Shown: piece by piece, positions 1-8,880 of the stretch | Numbering within the stretch: position 1 is the first letter of the stretch | Layout: each line of letters starts with the position of its first letter | Origin: Candidatus Hydrogenedens sp. | GTDB lineage: Bacteria > Hydrogenedentota > Hydrogenedentia > Hydrogenedentales > Hydrogenedentaceae | Direction: 5' to 3' | Assembly: GCA_035378955.1 (NCBI GenBank) | Contig: DAOSUS010000001.1 | Location: forward strand, 51,571-115,570 | Length of the DNA stretch: 64,000 bases | The notes under the pieces: generated by a model | Database searches by the model: none | What the model was told of the DNA's origin: nothing | The model's input: the letters and a program-made list of their open reading frames with translations, nothing else | Position numbers and translations under genes: made by a program

Positions 1-1
1 T

Positions 2-748
2 TGTGGTTCTACAACTTACCTTGGGTTCGATGAAATTAAATCATTAGTTTTGGTTTCAAGAAACCTTGCTATGTTAGAGAAAGAAGGGGGTAGTGAGGTT
101 ATTACACCCTGTATTGCTTGTTATTATCTCTTTAATAGGACAAATCATAATTTAAGGGACTATCCTCAATTAAAAACAGAAACAAATAAGATGTTACAAG
201 AAGTAGGATTAACCTATTCTGGAAATGTCAAAGTTAGGCACCCTTTAGATATCTTAGTTAATGATGGCTGGATGGAGAAAATATCTCAAAACATAGAAAA
301 GCGACTGGAGCGTTTTAAAGCTGTTTGTTATTATGGCTGTCAACTTCTCAGACCCTATTGCGAGTTTGATAACCCGAGCAATCCTAAAAATATGGATATA
401 TTAGTTGGCCTCACAGGAGTTGATGTTTTAGATTATCCATTAAAGACTAAATGTTGTGGAGCAATTATAACTTCAAATATTCCCGAAAAAGGACTTGAAC
501 TTGTTTATGTTTTATTAAAGGAAGCAAAGAAAAGAAATGCGGATTTTATCGTGGTTACATGTCCTTTATGTCAATTTAATTTAGAATTTCAGCAAGAAAA
601 GATTATGAAAATATATGAGGAAGATATTGGGTTACCCATATTGTATTACACACAAGTTCTGGGGTTGGCAATGGGTCTCTCCTTAAAAGAGTTAGGAATT
701 AGACGTTGTTTAACACTAACACCAGAATTTGAGCGAGCTTTAATATGA
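2..748 (+). CDS. hdrB: Heterodisulfide reductase subunit B (HdrB), 5' end outside window
   Basis: HdrB carries the special [4Fe-4S] clusters that reduce the disulfide (or an unknown acceptor in bacteria) in the Hdr complex. The reading frame is open from base 2, where it begins with C-G-S-T, the tail of the first CCG cysteine motif. The first ATG at base 50 is therefore internal and the gene starts upstream of the window. The first CCG domain continues with PCIACYYL. The second has CYYGC, then KCCGA, then CPLCQFN, matching the CX(n)CCX(n)CX2C pattern. The stop overlaps the hdrA start as ATGA. The electron-wire subunit HdrC is not in the window and probably lies just upstream. Family assignment is firm; the electron acceptor is unknown. 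Confidence 0.93.
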   Translation, partial: CGSTTYLGFDEIKSLVLVSRNLAMLEKEGGSEVITPCIACYYLFNRTNHNLRDYPQLKTETNKMLQEVGLTYSGNVKVRHPLDILVNDGWMEKISQNIEKRLERFKAVCYYGCQLLRPYCEFDNPSNPKNMDILVGLTGVDVLDYPLKTKCCGAIITSNIPEKGLELVYVLLKEAKKRNADFIVVTCPLCQFNLEFQQEKIMKIYEEDIGLPILYYTQVLGLAMGLSLKELGIRRCLTLTPEFERALI

Positions 749-2736
749 AAACAAATAACAAGGAAATACGAATCGGTTTTTATATCTGTCATTGTGGGAC
801 AAATATTGCAGGCGTAGTAGATGTAGACAAAGTAAGAGAGTTTATAGTGAAAAAAGATAATGTTGTGGTGTCACGTAACTACAAATATATGTGTTCTGAC
901 CCAGGTCAGGAGTTAATACAAAAAGATATTCAAGAACATAGGTTAAACAGAATTGTTGTGGCGTCCTGCTCGCCATTACTTCATGAAAAAACTTTTAGAA
1001 ATACTTTAGAAAAAGCAGGTTTAAATCCATTCTATCTTCAAATGGTTAATGTTAGAGAACATGTAGCTTGGGTTCATTCAGATAATGAAAAAGCCACTGA
1101 AAAAGCAAAGGCTTTGTGCAATGCAGCAATAAATAGGGTTAGGCATAATAAACCTCTTGAGAAAAAAAGAGTATCATTTCACCAAGATGTTTTAATTATA
1201 GGAGGGGGTATTGCAGGCATACATTCTGCTTTGACATTAGCCTCTGGTGGCAAGAAGGTTTATCTCGTTGAGAAAAAGCCTACCATTGGTGGACACATGG
1301 CAATGTTCGACAAAACATTCCCTACTCTGGACTGTGCCGCTTGCATTTTAACTCCTAAAATGTCTGCCATTAAAGAAAATAAAAATATAATACTCTGGAC
1401 CAATTCAGAAGTGATAAAGATAGAAGGATATGTGGGAAACTTCAAAGTTACGATTAAGAGAAATCCTCGATATGTTAGGGAAGATTTGTGTATAGGATGT
1501 GGGCAATGTGTAGAAAATTGTTTCTATAAAGAGGCAAAATTTCCCGATGAGTTTAATTTAGGCTTAAGCAAGCGAAAACCTATTTACATACCTTTTCCAC
1601 AAGCCATACCCAATTCCGCCATAATTGATGATAAGACATGCATCCATTTCAAGACGGGAAAATGTAAACAGATGTGCCTATCTGCCTGTGAACGCAATGC
1701 TATTGATTTCAATCAAAAAGAAGAGTTAAGAGAAATTCAGGTTGGTGCTATTATTGTTGCCACCGGCTTCAAAACATACGATCCTATAAAGGAGCCCGAA
1801 TATGGTTATGGAGTTTATCCTAATGTATATACTTCACTTGAAGTAGAAAGACTGATTAATGCGTCGGGTCCCACTGCCGGTGAGGTAATATTAAGAGATG
1901 GGACAAAACCCAAATCAATTGGTATTATTCATTGCATTGGTTCACGCAGTGAAAAAGCCAATAAATGGTGTTCTCGTGTTTGTTGTATGTACTCTTTGAA
2001 ACTTGCCTATTTACTAAAAAAACATACTCATGCAGAAATTTACAATTTCTATATTGATATGCGTACCCCGGGTAAAATGTATGAAGAATTTTATGATAGG
2101 CTTTTAACAGAGGGGGTACATTTTATCCGTGGGAAGGTTGCCGAAGTAACAGATATTTCCCTTGTGAAGGAAGAAGAGGGAAAACTAATATTAAGAGTTG
2201 AAGATACTTTAGCAAGTGTCATTAGGAGAATCCCTGTAGATATGGTAGTTCTATCAGTAGGTTTGGAACCCTCCGAAGACACACAAAAACTCGCACATAT
2301 ATTAAACATAGGTCTTTCCGCTGAAGGCTTTTTCCAGGAAAGGCACCCTAAATTGGCTCCTGTCAGTACCTTTTCAGAGGGCATTTTTATTGCTGGATGT
2401 TGTCAAGGACCTAAAGACATCCCTGATACCGTAGCGCAAGCAGGTGCTTCTGCTGCGGAGGCAATGGCTATGATTGATGCAGGATATTTTGAAATAGAAC
2501 CCATTACTGCTTATGTGCTGGATGAATTTTGTAGTGGATGTAAATCCTGCATTAATATTTGTCCTTACTCTGCTATTTCTTATGACGAATCGAAGAAAAA
2601 AGTATTTGTAAATGAGACTTTATGCAAAGGATGCGGTACTTGTAGTGCTACTTGTCCGAGTGGTGTTATGAAACAAAATCTTTTCGAGGATGAACAAATA
2701 TTGAATGAAATTGAAGGACTTCTTGTGTATGAGTGA
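745..2736 (+). CDS. hdrA: Heterodisulfide reductase subunit A (HdrA), bifurcating flavoprotein
   Basis: HdrA holds the FAD that splits electron pairs from H2 between ferredoxin and HdrBC. The 663-residue protein has the N-terminal CHCGTNIAG segment, then a Rossmann FAD site (GGGIAGIHSALTLASGG, about residues 150-170) and the conserved segment FPTLDCAACILTPK. A ferredoxin-type site CIGCGQCVENC follows near residue 250, and two C-terminal [4Fe-4S] motifs, CSGCKSCINICP and CKGCGTCSATCP. Length is close to methanogen HdrA (about 655). It overlaps hdrB by four bases and mvhD by eight, indicating translational coupling in one operon. Nothing looks truncated. The role in bifurcation is inferred from family knowledge and from the adjoining mvhDGA genes. 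Confidence 0.95.
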   Translation: MKTNNKEIRIGFYICHCGTNIAGVVDVDKVREFIVKKDNVVVSRNYKYMCSDPGQELIQKDIQEHRLNRIVVASCSPLLHEKTFRNTLEKAGLNPFYLQMVNVREHVAWVHSDNEKATEKAKALCNAAINRVRHNKPLEKKRVSFHQDVLIIGGGIAGIHSALTLASGGKKVYLVEKKPTIGGHMAMFDKTFPTLDCAACILTPKMSAIKENKNIILWTNSEVIKIEGYVGNFKVTIKRNPRYVREDLCIGCGQCVENCFYKEAKFPDEFNLGLSKRKPIYIPFPQAIPNSAIIDDKTCIHFKTGKCKQMCLSACERNAIDFNQKEELREIQVGAIIVATGFKTYDPIKEPEYGYGVYPNVYTSLEVERLINASGPTAGEVILRDGTKPKSIGIIHCIGSRSEKANKWCSRVCCMYSLKLAYLLKKHTHAEIYNFYIDMRTPGKMYEEFYDRLLTEGVHFIRGKVAEVTDISLVKEEEGKLILRVEDTLASVIRRIPVDMVVLSVGLEPSEDTQKLAHILNIGLSAEGFFQERHPKLAPVSTFSEGIFIAGCCQGPKDIPDTVAQAGASAAEAMAMIDAGYFEIEPITAYVLDEFCSGCKSCINICPYSAISYDESKKKVFVNETLCKGCGTCSATCPSGVMKQNLFEDEQILNEIEGLLVYE

Positions 2737-3205
2737 ACAAAACTGGGAACCTAAAATCATTGCGTTTTTCTGTAATTGGTGTACTTATACCGCTGCAGAC
2801 CTGGCAGGAGTATCTAAGTTATCCTATGCCCCCAATGTGAGGATAATTAGAGTAATGTGCTCAGGTAGAGTAGACCCTCAATTTGTATTGTCTGCCTTTG
2901 CGAATGGAGCCGACGGCGTTTTAATCGGGGGCTGTCACCCTGGAGATTGCCACTATAGCGAGGGAAATTATAAAACTCTCCGAAGAATCTCTTTGCTAAA
3001 GAAAATGTTAACTCAATTTGGAATTGAATATGATAGGGTGCGACTGGAATGGATATCCGGTGCAGAAGGTGAAAAGGTAAAGACTGTTATAAACGAAATG
3101 ACAGACAAAATAAGAAAATTAGGACCACTAAATCTACCTGAAAAATTTATTACCTGGGATAGAGAATTAGAAAAACTAGACAGAGAGTCTGAATATATAA
3201 ATTGA
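2729..3205 (+). CDS. mvhD: Methyl-viologen-reducing hydrogenase delta subunit (MvhD)
   Basis: MvhD is the small [2Fe-2S] protein that joins the [NiFe]-hydrogenase to HdrA. The cysteine pattern is visible: CNWCTYTAADLAG near the N-terminus, then VMCSGRVD, then GGCHPGDCHY. I chose the ATG at 2729 (158 residues) because it overlaps the hdrA stop by eight bases and has an AAGGA ribosome-binding site upstream; an in-frame ATG at 2705 would add eight residues (MKLKDFLC) and cannot be excluded. The gene is followed 12 bases later by mvhG. Length and cysteines are as expected for the family. Confidence 0.93.
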   Translation: MSEQNWEPKIIAFFCNWCTYTAADLAGVSKLSYAPNVRIIRVMCSGRVDPQFVLSAFANGADGVLIGGCHPGDCHYSEGNYKTLRRISLLKKMLTQFGIEYDRVRLEWISGAEGEKVKTVINEMTDKIRKLGPLNLPEKFITWDRELEKLDRESEYIN

Positions 3206-3217
3206 GGAAATAGAACA

Positions 3218-4195
3218 ATGTCTTCAAAGCCGAAAGTAGCATTTTATTGGTGTGCTTCTTGTGGAGGTTGTGAAGAAGCAGTAGTTGATTTGGCAGAAGA
3301 TATACTTGAAGTTGTAAAGTTAGTAGACATTGTATTTTGGCCAGTTGCCATGGACTTTAAAAAGAGAGATGTGGAAGCATTACCAGATAAATCAATTAAT
3401 ATTGCATTTATTAATGGGGCAATTCGAACCTCCGAACAAAAAGAAATTGCTCATTTATTGAGAGAAAAGTCCCATTTAATTGTAGCCTTTGGCTCTTGTG
3501 CCTGTTTTGGTGGCATTCCTGCTCTTGCTAACCTCTACAGTAAGTTTGAAGTTTTAAATGATGTTTATATTGAGTCTCCAACTGTTGATAACGATACTAA
3601 ATTGCTCCCTCAAACTACATCTGCTGATAATAATGGAAAACAGTTAGAATTACCTAAATTTTATAACCAGGTAAGGGCTTTAGATGAGGTCATTTCGGTA
3701 GATTATTACCTGCCGGGTTGTGCTCCAACACCGAAATTAATAGCTAATGCTGTAAATACATTACTCGGTGGTAATTTGCCAGCTGCAGGTTCTACATTAC
3801 TACCGGACATAGCCCTTTGTGAAGAATGCCCGAGAAAAGACTCTAAACCCACAGACCTTTCGATTACAGAATATAAAAGGATTTGTGAAAATCTTGTGGA
3901 CTCTGAAAAATGTTTATTGGCTCAAGGGTTTCTATGCTTGGGTCCCGTAACTCGTGGTGGCTGCGAGGCTCTATGTATAAATGGAAATATGCCTTGTACA
4001 GGATGTACTGGTCCCACATCGAGAATAGTAGACTTTGGCGCAAAAGCAGTATCTATGTTTGCATCGTTGTCCAGTGGAAAAAACGAAGAGGAAATAGAGA
4101 AAAACTATGCACAAATAATAGACCCTGTAGGCACTTTTTATAGATATCATCTTTCAAAAAGTTTATTAAAAGGAAAACTTGAGAGGGGAATATAG
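3218..4195 (+). CDS. mvhG: [NiFe]-hydrogenase small subunit, Mvh type (MvhG)
   Basis: MvhG carries three iron-sulfur clusters that conduct electrons from the NiFe centre to MvhD. The proximal cluster ligands begin with C12-x2-C15-x2-C18 (CASCGGC) and continue with GSCACFGG and YYLPGCAPTP. The C-terminal half has CEECPR, CLGPVTRGGCEALC and PCTGCTGPTSR, which supply the other clusters. No Tat signal is present, so the hydrogenase is cytoplasmic, as expected for an Hdr-linked group 3c enzyme. A segment around residues 110-145, rich in D, N and T, looks like a lineage-specific insertion. Only three bases separate its stop from the mvhA start. Confidence 0.93.
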   Translation: MSSKPKVAFYWCASCGGCEEAVVDLAEDILEVVKLVDIVFWPVAMDFKKRDVEALPDKSINIAFINGAIRTSEQKEIAHLLREKSHLIVAFGSCACFGGIPALANLYSKFEVLNDVYIESPTVDNDTKLLPQTTSADNNGKQLELPKFYNQVRALDEVISVDYYLPGCAPTPKLIANAVNTLLGGNLPAAGSTLLPDIALCEECPRKDSKPTDLSITEYKRICENLVDSEKCLLAQGFLCLGPVTRGGCEALCINGNMPCTGCTGPTSRIVDFGAKAVSMFASLSSGKNEEEIEKNYAQIIDPVGTFYRYHLSKSLLKGKLERGI

Positions 4196-4198
4196 AGT

Positions 4199-5671
4199 AT
4201 GGAACAACAACTAAAAAGGAAAGTCTCTATTGACCCGATTACTCGTTTAGAAGGGCATGGAAGAATAGAAATATTTTTTGATGATAATAAAAATGTCGAA
4301 AAAGCATATTTACAGATTCCTGAGTTAAGAGGTTTTGAAAAATTTTGTGAAGGTAGACTTCCGGAAGATATGCCCCAAATAACTTCGAGAATTTGTGGTG
4401 TGTGTCCAACCGCACATCACATAGCAAGTGCAAAGACGCTTGATAAATTATTTAATGTAGAGTCTACTCCTACTGCGAAAAAAATAAGGGAACTCGTTTA
4501 CAATGCATTTATGTTTGAAGACCATGCTCTTCACTTCTACATTCTCGGAGGTCCTGATTTTATTGTTGGCACCGGCGCACCAAAAGAATTAAGAAATGTA
4601 ATTGGTGTAATTCAAAAAGTAGGAACTGATATTGCAAAACAACTAATTTCTATTCGAAAGAGAAATCGGGAACTTATTTCTTATTTAGGGGGTAAAGTAA
4701 TACATCCCGTATTAGGTTTACCAGGTGGAGTGGCTAAAGGTATTGATGAAGATGAGTTATCAAAAATTAAGCAATTGGCTCAGGATAACTTAGAATTTGC
4801 CCTTTTTACTCTTGACACATTTAAGCGAATCATACTTGAAAACCACGAGTATTTAAATTTAGTTACTTCTCCGGCATATACTCATCAGACTTACTATATG
4901 GGGATGGTAGACTCTGGAAATAGAGTAAACTTTTACGACGGAATGATAAGGGTTGTAGACCCAAATGGAAAAGAGTATGTAAAATTCGACCCTCGGGAAT
5001 ACCGAAACCATATAGGTGAACATGTAGAGCCTTGGACATATATAAAGTTTTGCTATCTTAAAAATGTTGGTTGGAAAGGCTTCAAAGATGGCATAGACAG
5101 TGGAATTTATTGCGTAGCCCCACTTGGGCGATTAAACGCATGTGAAAGTATGGCTACTCCTAAGGCACAACAGGCTTATGAAGAGTATATAAAAACTTTA
5201 GGTAAACCGGTGCATTACACACTTGCTACTCATTGGGCACGGATTATTGAAATAATATATGCAAGCGAACGAATGATAGAACTTGTAAATGACCCTGAGA
5301 TAACGGGAAAAGATTTGAGAAATATTCCTTCTAAAGTGGGAGAAATTGGAATTGCAGCAGTTGAAGCCCCTAGAGGCACTTTATTCCACCATTATGAAAC
5401 AGACTCAAAAGGTTTACTTAGGAAAGTCAACCTCATCGTGGCTACACAAAATAACGCGGGGAGAATATCTCTTAGTATAGATAAATCTGCAAAGGAGTTA
5501 ATGAAAAATGGGGATGGGAGTATTACTGAGGAACTGCTCAATAAAATAGAAATGGCTTTTAGAGCCTATGACCTCTGTTTTGGCTGTGCTACCCATTACC
5601 TTCCAAGCAAACTTCCTTTCATAATTATCCTGCGAAATTCGCAAGGAAAAATAATAAAGAGAATTTTCTAA
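4199..5671 (+). CDS. mvhA: [NiFe]-hydrogenase large subunit, Mvh type (MvhA)
   Basis: MvhA holds the Ni-Fe active site that oxidises H2. The N-terminal ligand motif RICGVC is at residues 64-69 and the C-terminal one is DLCFGCATH at 458-466, where most homologues have DPC. After His466 there is a 24-residue tail, the expected substrate of an endopeptidase that cleaves after this histidine during nickel insertion; the family therefore predicts a proprotein. The hyp and protease genes needed are not in this window. The gene ends the hdr-mvh operon; downstream is 224 bases of AT-rich DNA and then a convergent gene. Confidence 0.94.
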   Translation: MEQQLKRKVSIDPITRLEGHGRIEIFFDDNKNVEKAYLQIPELRGFEKFCEGRLPEDMPQITSRICGVCPTAHHIASAKTLDKLFNVESTPTAKKIRELVYNAFMFEDHALHFYILGGPDFIVGTGAPKELRNVIGVIQKVGTDIAKQLISIRKRNRELISYLGGKVIHPVLGLPGGVAKGIDEDELSKIKQLAQDNLEFALFTLDTFKRIILENHEYLNLVTSPAYTHQTYYMGMVDSGNRVNFYDGMIRVVDPNGKEYVKFDPREYRNHIGEHVEPWTYIKFCYLKNVGWKGFKDGIDSGIYCVAPLGRLNACESMATPKAQQAYEEYIKTLGKPVHYTLATHWARIIEIIYASERMIELVNDPEITGKDLRNIPSKVGEIGIAAVEAPRGTLFHHYETDSKGLLRKVNLIVATQNNAGRISLSIDKSAKELMKNGDGSITEELLNKIEMAFRAYDLCFGCATHYLPSKLPFIIILRNSQGKIIKRIF

Positions 5672-5895
5672 AAAATCATTCCTTAATGTTTCAAAATTAT
5701 AAACCTAAATAGGAGCGGTAAGAAAAAACAGCGCTTTTTACCTTCAATTCTCTGCTTTTACCTCTCCAATTCTATAAAAAATAAAACATAGGTAACAGGT
5801 TTATATTTTCTCGGATAATGAATCCAGTTTACATTCCCACTCAAACTTAAATAAAGAATAAAGTAGGTATTACCTATAATCTATAAAGATTCTTG

Positions 5896-8814
5896 TTATT
5901 TGATGTCTATCTGGACATCGGAGGGTGTAGTGATGAGAGACCAGAGCGTTTTCCAATCGGCGTTGATGTAGAAAATAGGTGCTAAATTCATGTTGGGCGT
6001 TGTTAAAAGTAATGAAACGGTTGCTTGATTATCCTTAAATCCTACGGTCAATTCTCCATTGGTAAACGGTTTCGGGTCTTCTTTTCCTAATAATTTTTCT
6101 AATTGCTTTTGAACGATACTAACATTCTGTAAATATAAAATTAATCGAAGAAGAACATCACGGTTAATGGTCAATCCCTCGGGACATAGAAGACTAAAAT
6201 TCCCCTCGACAAGTTGTCCCTGCGTAAAATTTATATTTGCATCAAAATTACCATTAGCCCGTCCAGAAAGATTGACCCATGGAGGTTGAACTTCCGCAGT
6301 AAATTGAGACAAATCAACACCTGCATATTCACCCGCAATGTTCCCTATAAGTGAACCCTCTTTTTTCTGAACAATCCCTTGTGTATCCAATTTGCCTTTC
6401 CATAAATTTCCATTCATGCGGGTTATTTCTATTTCGGGAGGTAGGAATTTTAATCGCAAACTATTTTCTATTTGAGAAATCTTCACTTTCTGTAAGGCAA
6501 TCTCATCTATTTTTATATCAACGGCTAAATCTGTATTCCTTAAATTTTGAGGCTGTAATTGTGATACAAAATTATTTACCTGTATTTGCCATGCAGGTAT
6601 GCCCAATTTTGAGATATTCACATTCCATTCTATCTCTCCATTTTTGACCTGATTATCTTTATATTCAAAATTTTTCAAAGAGAGATAATAAGTTCCCTGG
6701 CTCTCTTGCGAAATTCCCCAATCCTGTAAATCGTTAAAAGTTCCTTTAACATCCAGATTTTGAATGTTTACAGCAAGGTTGGGGTTATCCGAAGTCAGGA
6801 GTATCCTGCCTTTTTGAATTTTTGCCAGTTCACAATTCTTAAATCCCAACATTAAATTCTCAATCTCAAATGTATAATCCGAAAAATCCCCAGTTATATC
6901 CGTATTAAAACATAAAGGAATTCCTTCTGGAAGCATATATCCACCTATGCCTAAACCTTCTCCAGAACCTGACCCCTGTATTTTAATTCTCAAACTTCCA
7001 TTCCAATGAAGTTTCCCATGAAACTCCGCTTTGCCCGGAATATAAAAAGGAAGGAATTCCGAAGAAAGGGTCGAAAGATAAATTTTTGTTTTCATATCCC
7101 CTTCTAACGATACTGGAAACATATATAATTTGCAAGGATTTAATTCAAAATCAGTAGAATTCTCGGAGGAGAGCCGAAAAGCACCCACAACCGTTTCCAA
7201 GTTCTGAATTATTCCCTGAAAACCAAATTCCGACGGCACAATAGGTAGATATTCTTCATCCTCTTTTTCTGGTGATAACACCCCTTTGAATTGTAAGTCT
7301 ACCTTATTCCATTCCTTCCCTTTTATATCCACTTCTATATCTGCAAGTGTTGTTTCTAATGCCTTCTTTACTAAGGAAGGAGTTAACAACTGTATAAATT
7401 TTGCTGGAAACTTCTCTGTTTGAATATGCGAAATAAAAGTGGTAAAAGGAATCCATTCAGCCGAAAAATGAATAGGATAGGAGAGGACATTCACATCACC
7501 CGACCATTTTATTTGGTTAGAACCCTTATTATCCGCAATAAATTTTACATCACTATTAAGTCGGATACTATCTATATTAGGAATTGATAGTTTCCCCTGA
7601 GTGTTCCCTTCCAGAACAGGTAAAATCCCTTGAAGCGCCAAAGAACATTCTACAGAAAAAGGCTCTATTTGTTTGAGTAATAGTGTATTGTATAAATAAG
7701 GGGATACCTCCTGAATAGTTTTCCCTTGTATAGTCCCACAAGAAAAATCTAAATAGGTATTCTGGTTAACATGATTATATTTCCAGTTCATCTTCCATAC
7801 AGGGGCTTTATCGCTATTCATTACCACTTCGGTTGCTTTCTCATCTTCCTTGTATTGAGAATGGATATGTATTTCAGAAGTATATCGGAGCCATGGTTTT
7901 TCTTTATCACCTATTGTTAATGAAGAAAAGAACATTTCCCCGTTAATATTCTCAGGTATCCACCGAGCACCTTGATAATAAACACTACCCTGAAGATGGG
8001 ATACCTGAATTTTTTGCCAGTCGACAGGTAAAGAAAACATAGAATAGATTAACGGCGACAAGGATTGAGATACATTTTCATCAAGGGACAAGGACATATC
8101 TTCTATATTCACTCTTTGCATAGAGTTATCAAAGTTTACTTTTCCCTGTGCAAGCATATAAGGTGCGAACTGGATATTCATTCCTATTTCTTGAGACTCC
8201 TTCTGGAGTTGGTAATGTATATCCACCGTACCTGTAAGCGATTCTTTCTGCCCATTATAGGTAACTTCCATAATAGCACCCGTAGAGGAAAGGGAAATAA
8301 GGTTTTGGGCTTTGTCAATAGTAAGTGGAATACCTGATACAAACAATGTCCTTTCGTGATTATTAACAAACATAGAAATATTCTTAACAAACAACTTTTG
8401 AGGTAGATAGGTAAAAAAAGATTGGAAATTAGGAACATTCGTTTCTTGATTGGTTTTCCTTTCTTCCTTCAGTTTATTTGAAAATGGAGATGTTGTATCA
8501 ACATGAATATTACACGATTCAATGGAAACACATAACTTTTGTGGCTTTCTTAAAGATAATTGTATCTGAATATTTTGAAACTCTAAATCTGTGTTATAAT
8601 CATTCAATTGAACAGAAATATTTTTTAGAGAAATATTAGGAAAAATAGAGAGACCTGATAACTTAATGAAAATATTTTTTGTGGGTTTAAAAGATACAGA
8701 GTCTTTTATTAAAAATAGTGACCAAACGCCGAAAACAGATATAATAATTATAGATAAGAAAACAACAATGCTGATGGCGGTATATTTTATTATTTGAATT
8801 AACTTTTTTCTCAC
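5896..8814 (-). CDS. AsmA/YdbH-like large envelope protein
   Basis: The 972-residue protein starts with a single membrane segment (about residues 9-36, rich in I, V, F) followed by a long, repetitive region predicted to be beta-rich, with many short alternating hydrophobic and polar stretches. This is the layout of the AsmA-like family (AsmA, YhdP, YdbH, TamB), bridge proteins of the periplasm implicated in phospholipid transport or outer-membrane assembly. No motif fixes a subfamily, and the specific substrate is unknown. Translation probably starts at a GTG, with AAAGGAA six bases upstream. It is convergent with the hydrogenase operon and divergent from the histidine kinase, with only about 65 bases between the two starts. 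Family assignment rests on architecture and is moderate. Confidence 0.6.
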   Translation of the reverse strand: MRKKLIQIIKYTAISIVVFLSIIIISVFGVWSLFLIKDSVSFKPTKNIFIKLSGLSIFPNISLKNISVQLNDYNTDLEFQNIQIQLSLRKPQKLCVSIESCNIHVDTTSPFSNKLKEERKTNQETNVPNFQSFFTYLPQKLFVKNISMFVNNHERTLFVSGIPLTIDKAQNLISLSSTGAIMEVTYNGQKESLTGTVDIHYQLQKESQEIGMNIQFAPYMLAQGKVNFDNSMQRVNIEDMSLSLDENVSQSLSPLIYSMFSLPVDWQKIQVSHLQGSVYYQGARWIPENINGEMFFSSLTIGDKEKPWLRYTSEIHIHSQYKEDEKATEVVMNSDKAPVWKMNWKYNHVNQNTYLDFSCGTIQGKTIQEVSPYLYNTLLLKQIEPFSVECSLALQGILPVLEGNTQGKLSIPNIDSIRLNSDVKFIADNKGSNQIKWSGDVNVLSYPIHFSAEWIPFTTFISHIQTEKFPAKFIQLLTPSLVKKALETTLADIEVDIKGKEWNKVDLQFKGVLSPEKEDEEYLPIVPSEFGFQGIIQNLETVVGAFRLSSENSTDFELNPCKLYMFPVSLEGDMKTKIYLSTLSSEFLPFYIPGKAEFHGKLHWNGSLRIKIQGSGSGEGLGIGGYMLPEGIPLCFNTDITGDFSDYTFEIENLMLGFKNCELAKIQKGRILLTSDNPNLAVNIQNLDVKGTFNDLQDWGISQESQGTYYLSLKNFEYKDNQVKNGEIEWNVNISKLGIPAWQIQVNNFVSQLQPQNLRNTDLAVDIKIDEIALQKVKISQIENSLRLKFLPPEIEITRMNGNLWKGKLDTQGIVQKKEGSLIGNIAGEYAGVDLSQFTAEVQPPWVNLSGRANGNFDANINFTQGQLVEGNFSLLCPEGLTINRDVLLRLILYLQNVSIVQKQLEKLLGKEDPKPFTNGELTVGFKDNQATVSLLLTTPNMNLAPIFYINADWKTLWSLITTPSDVQIDIK

Positions 8815-8880
8815 GCTGTTTCCTTTAACAAGATATATTAATATAAACTATTATTAGTTATATTTTAATCACGAGTGCCT

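Noticed and set aside
5786..5877. ACATAGGTAACA (5786-5797) and TTACCTAT (5870-5877) resemble an IS481-like terminal repeat and could bound a small non-autonomous element.
   Set aside because: Only 12 of 16 terminal bases match at the left and about 8 at the right, and no target duplication is visible; chance in AT-rich DNA is plausible.
5672..5895. A possible terminator after mvhA (GGTAAGAAAAA ... TTTTTACC near 5716-5742).
   Set aside because: The stem is short, includes a G-T pair and a mismatch, and lacks a proper T-run after the stem.
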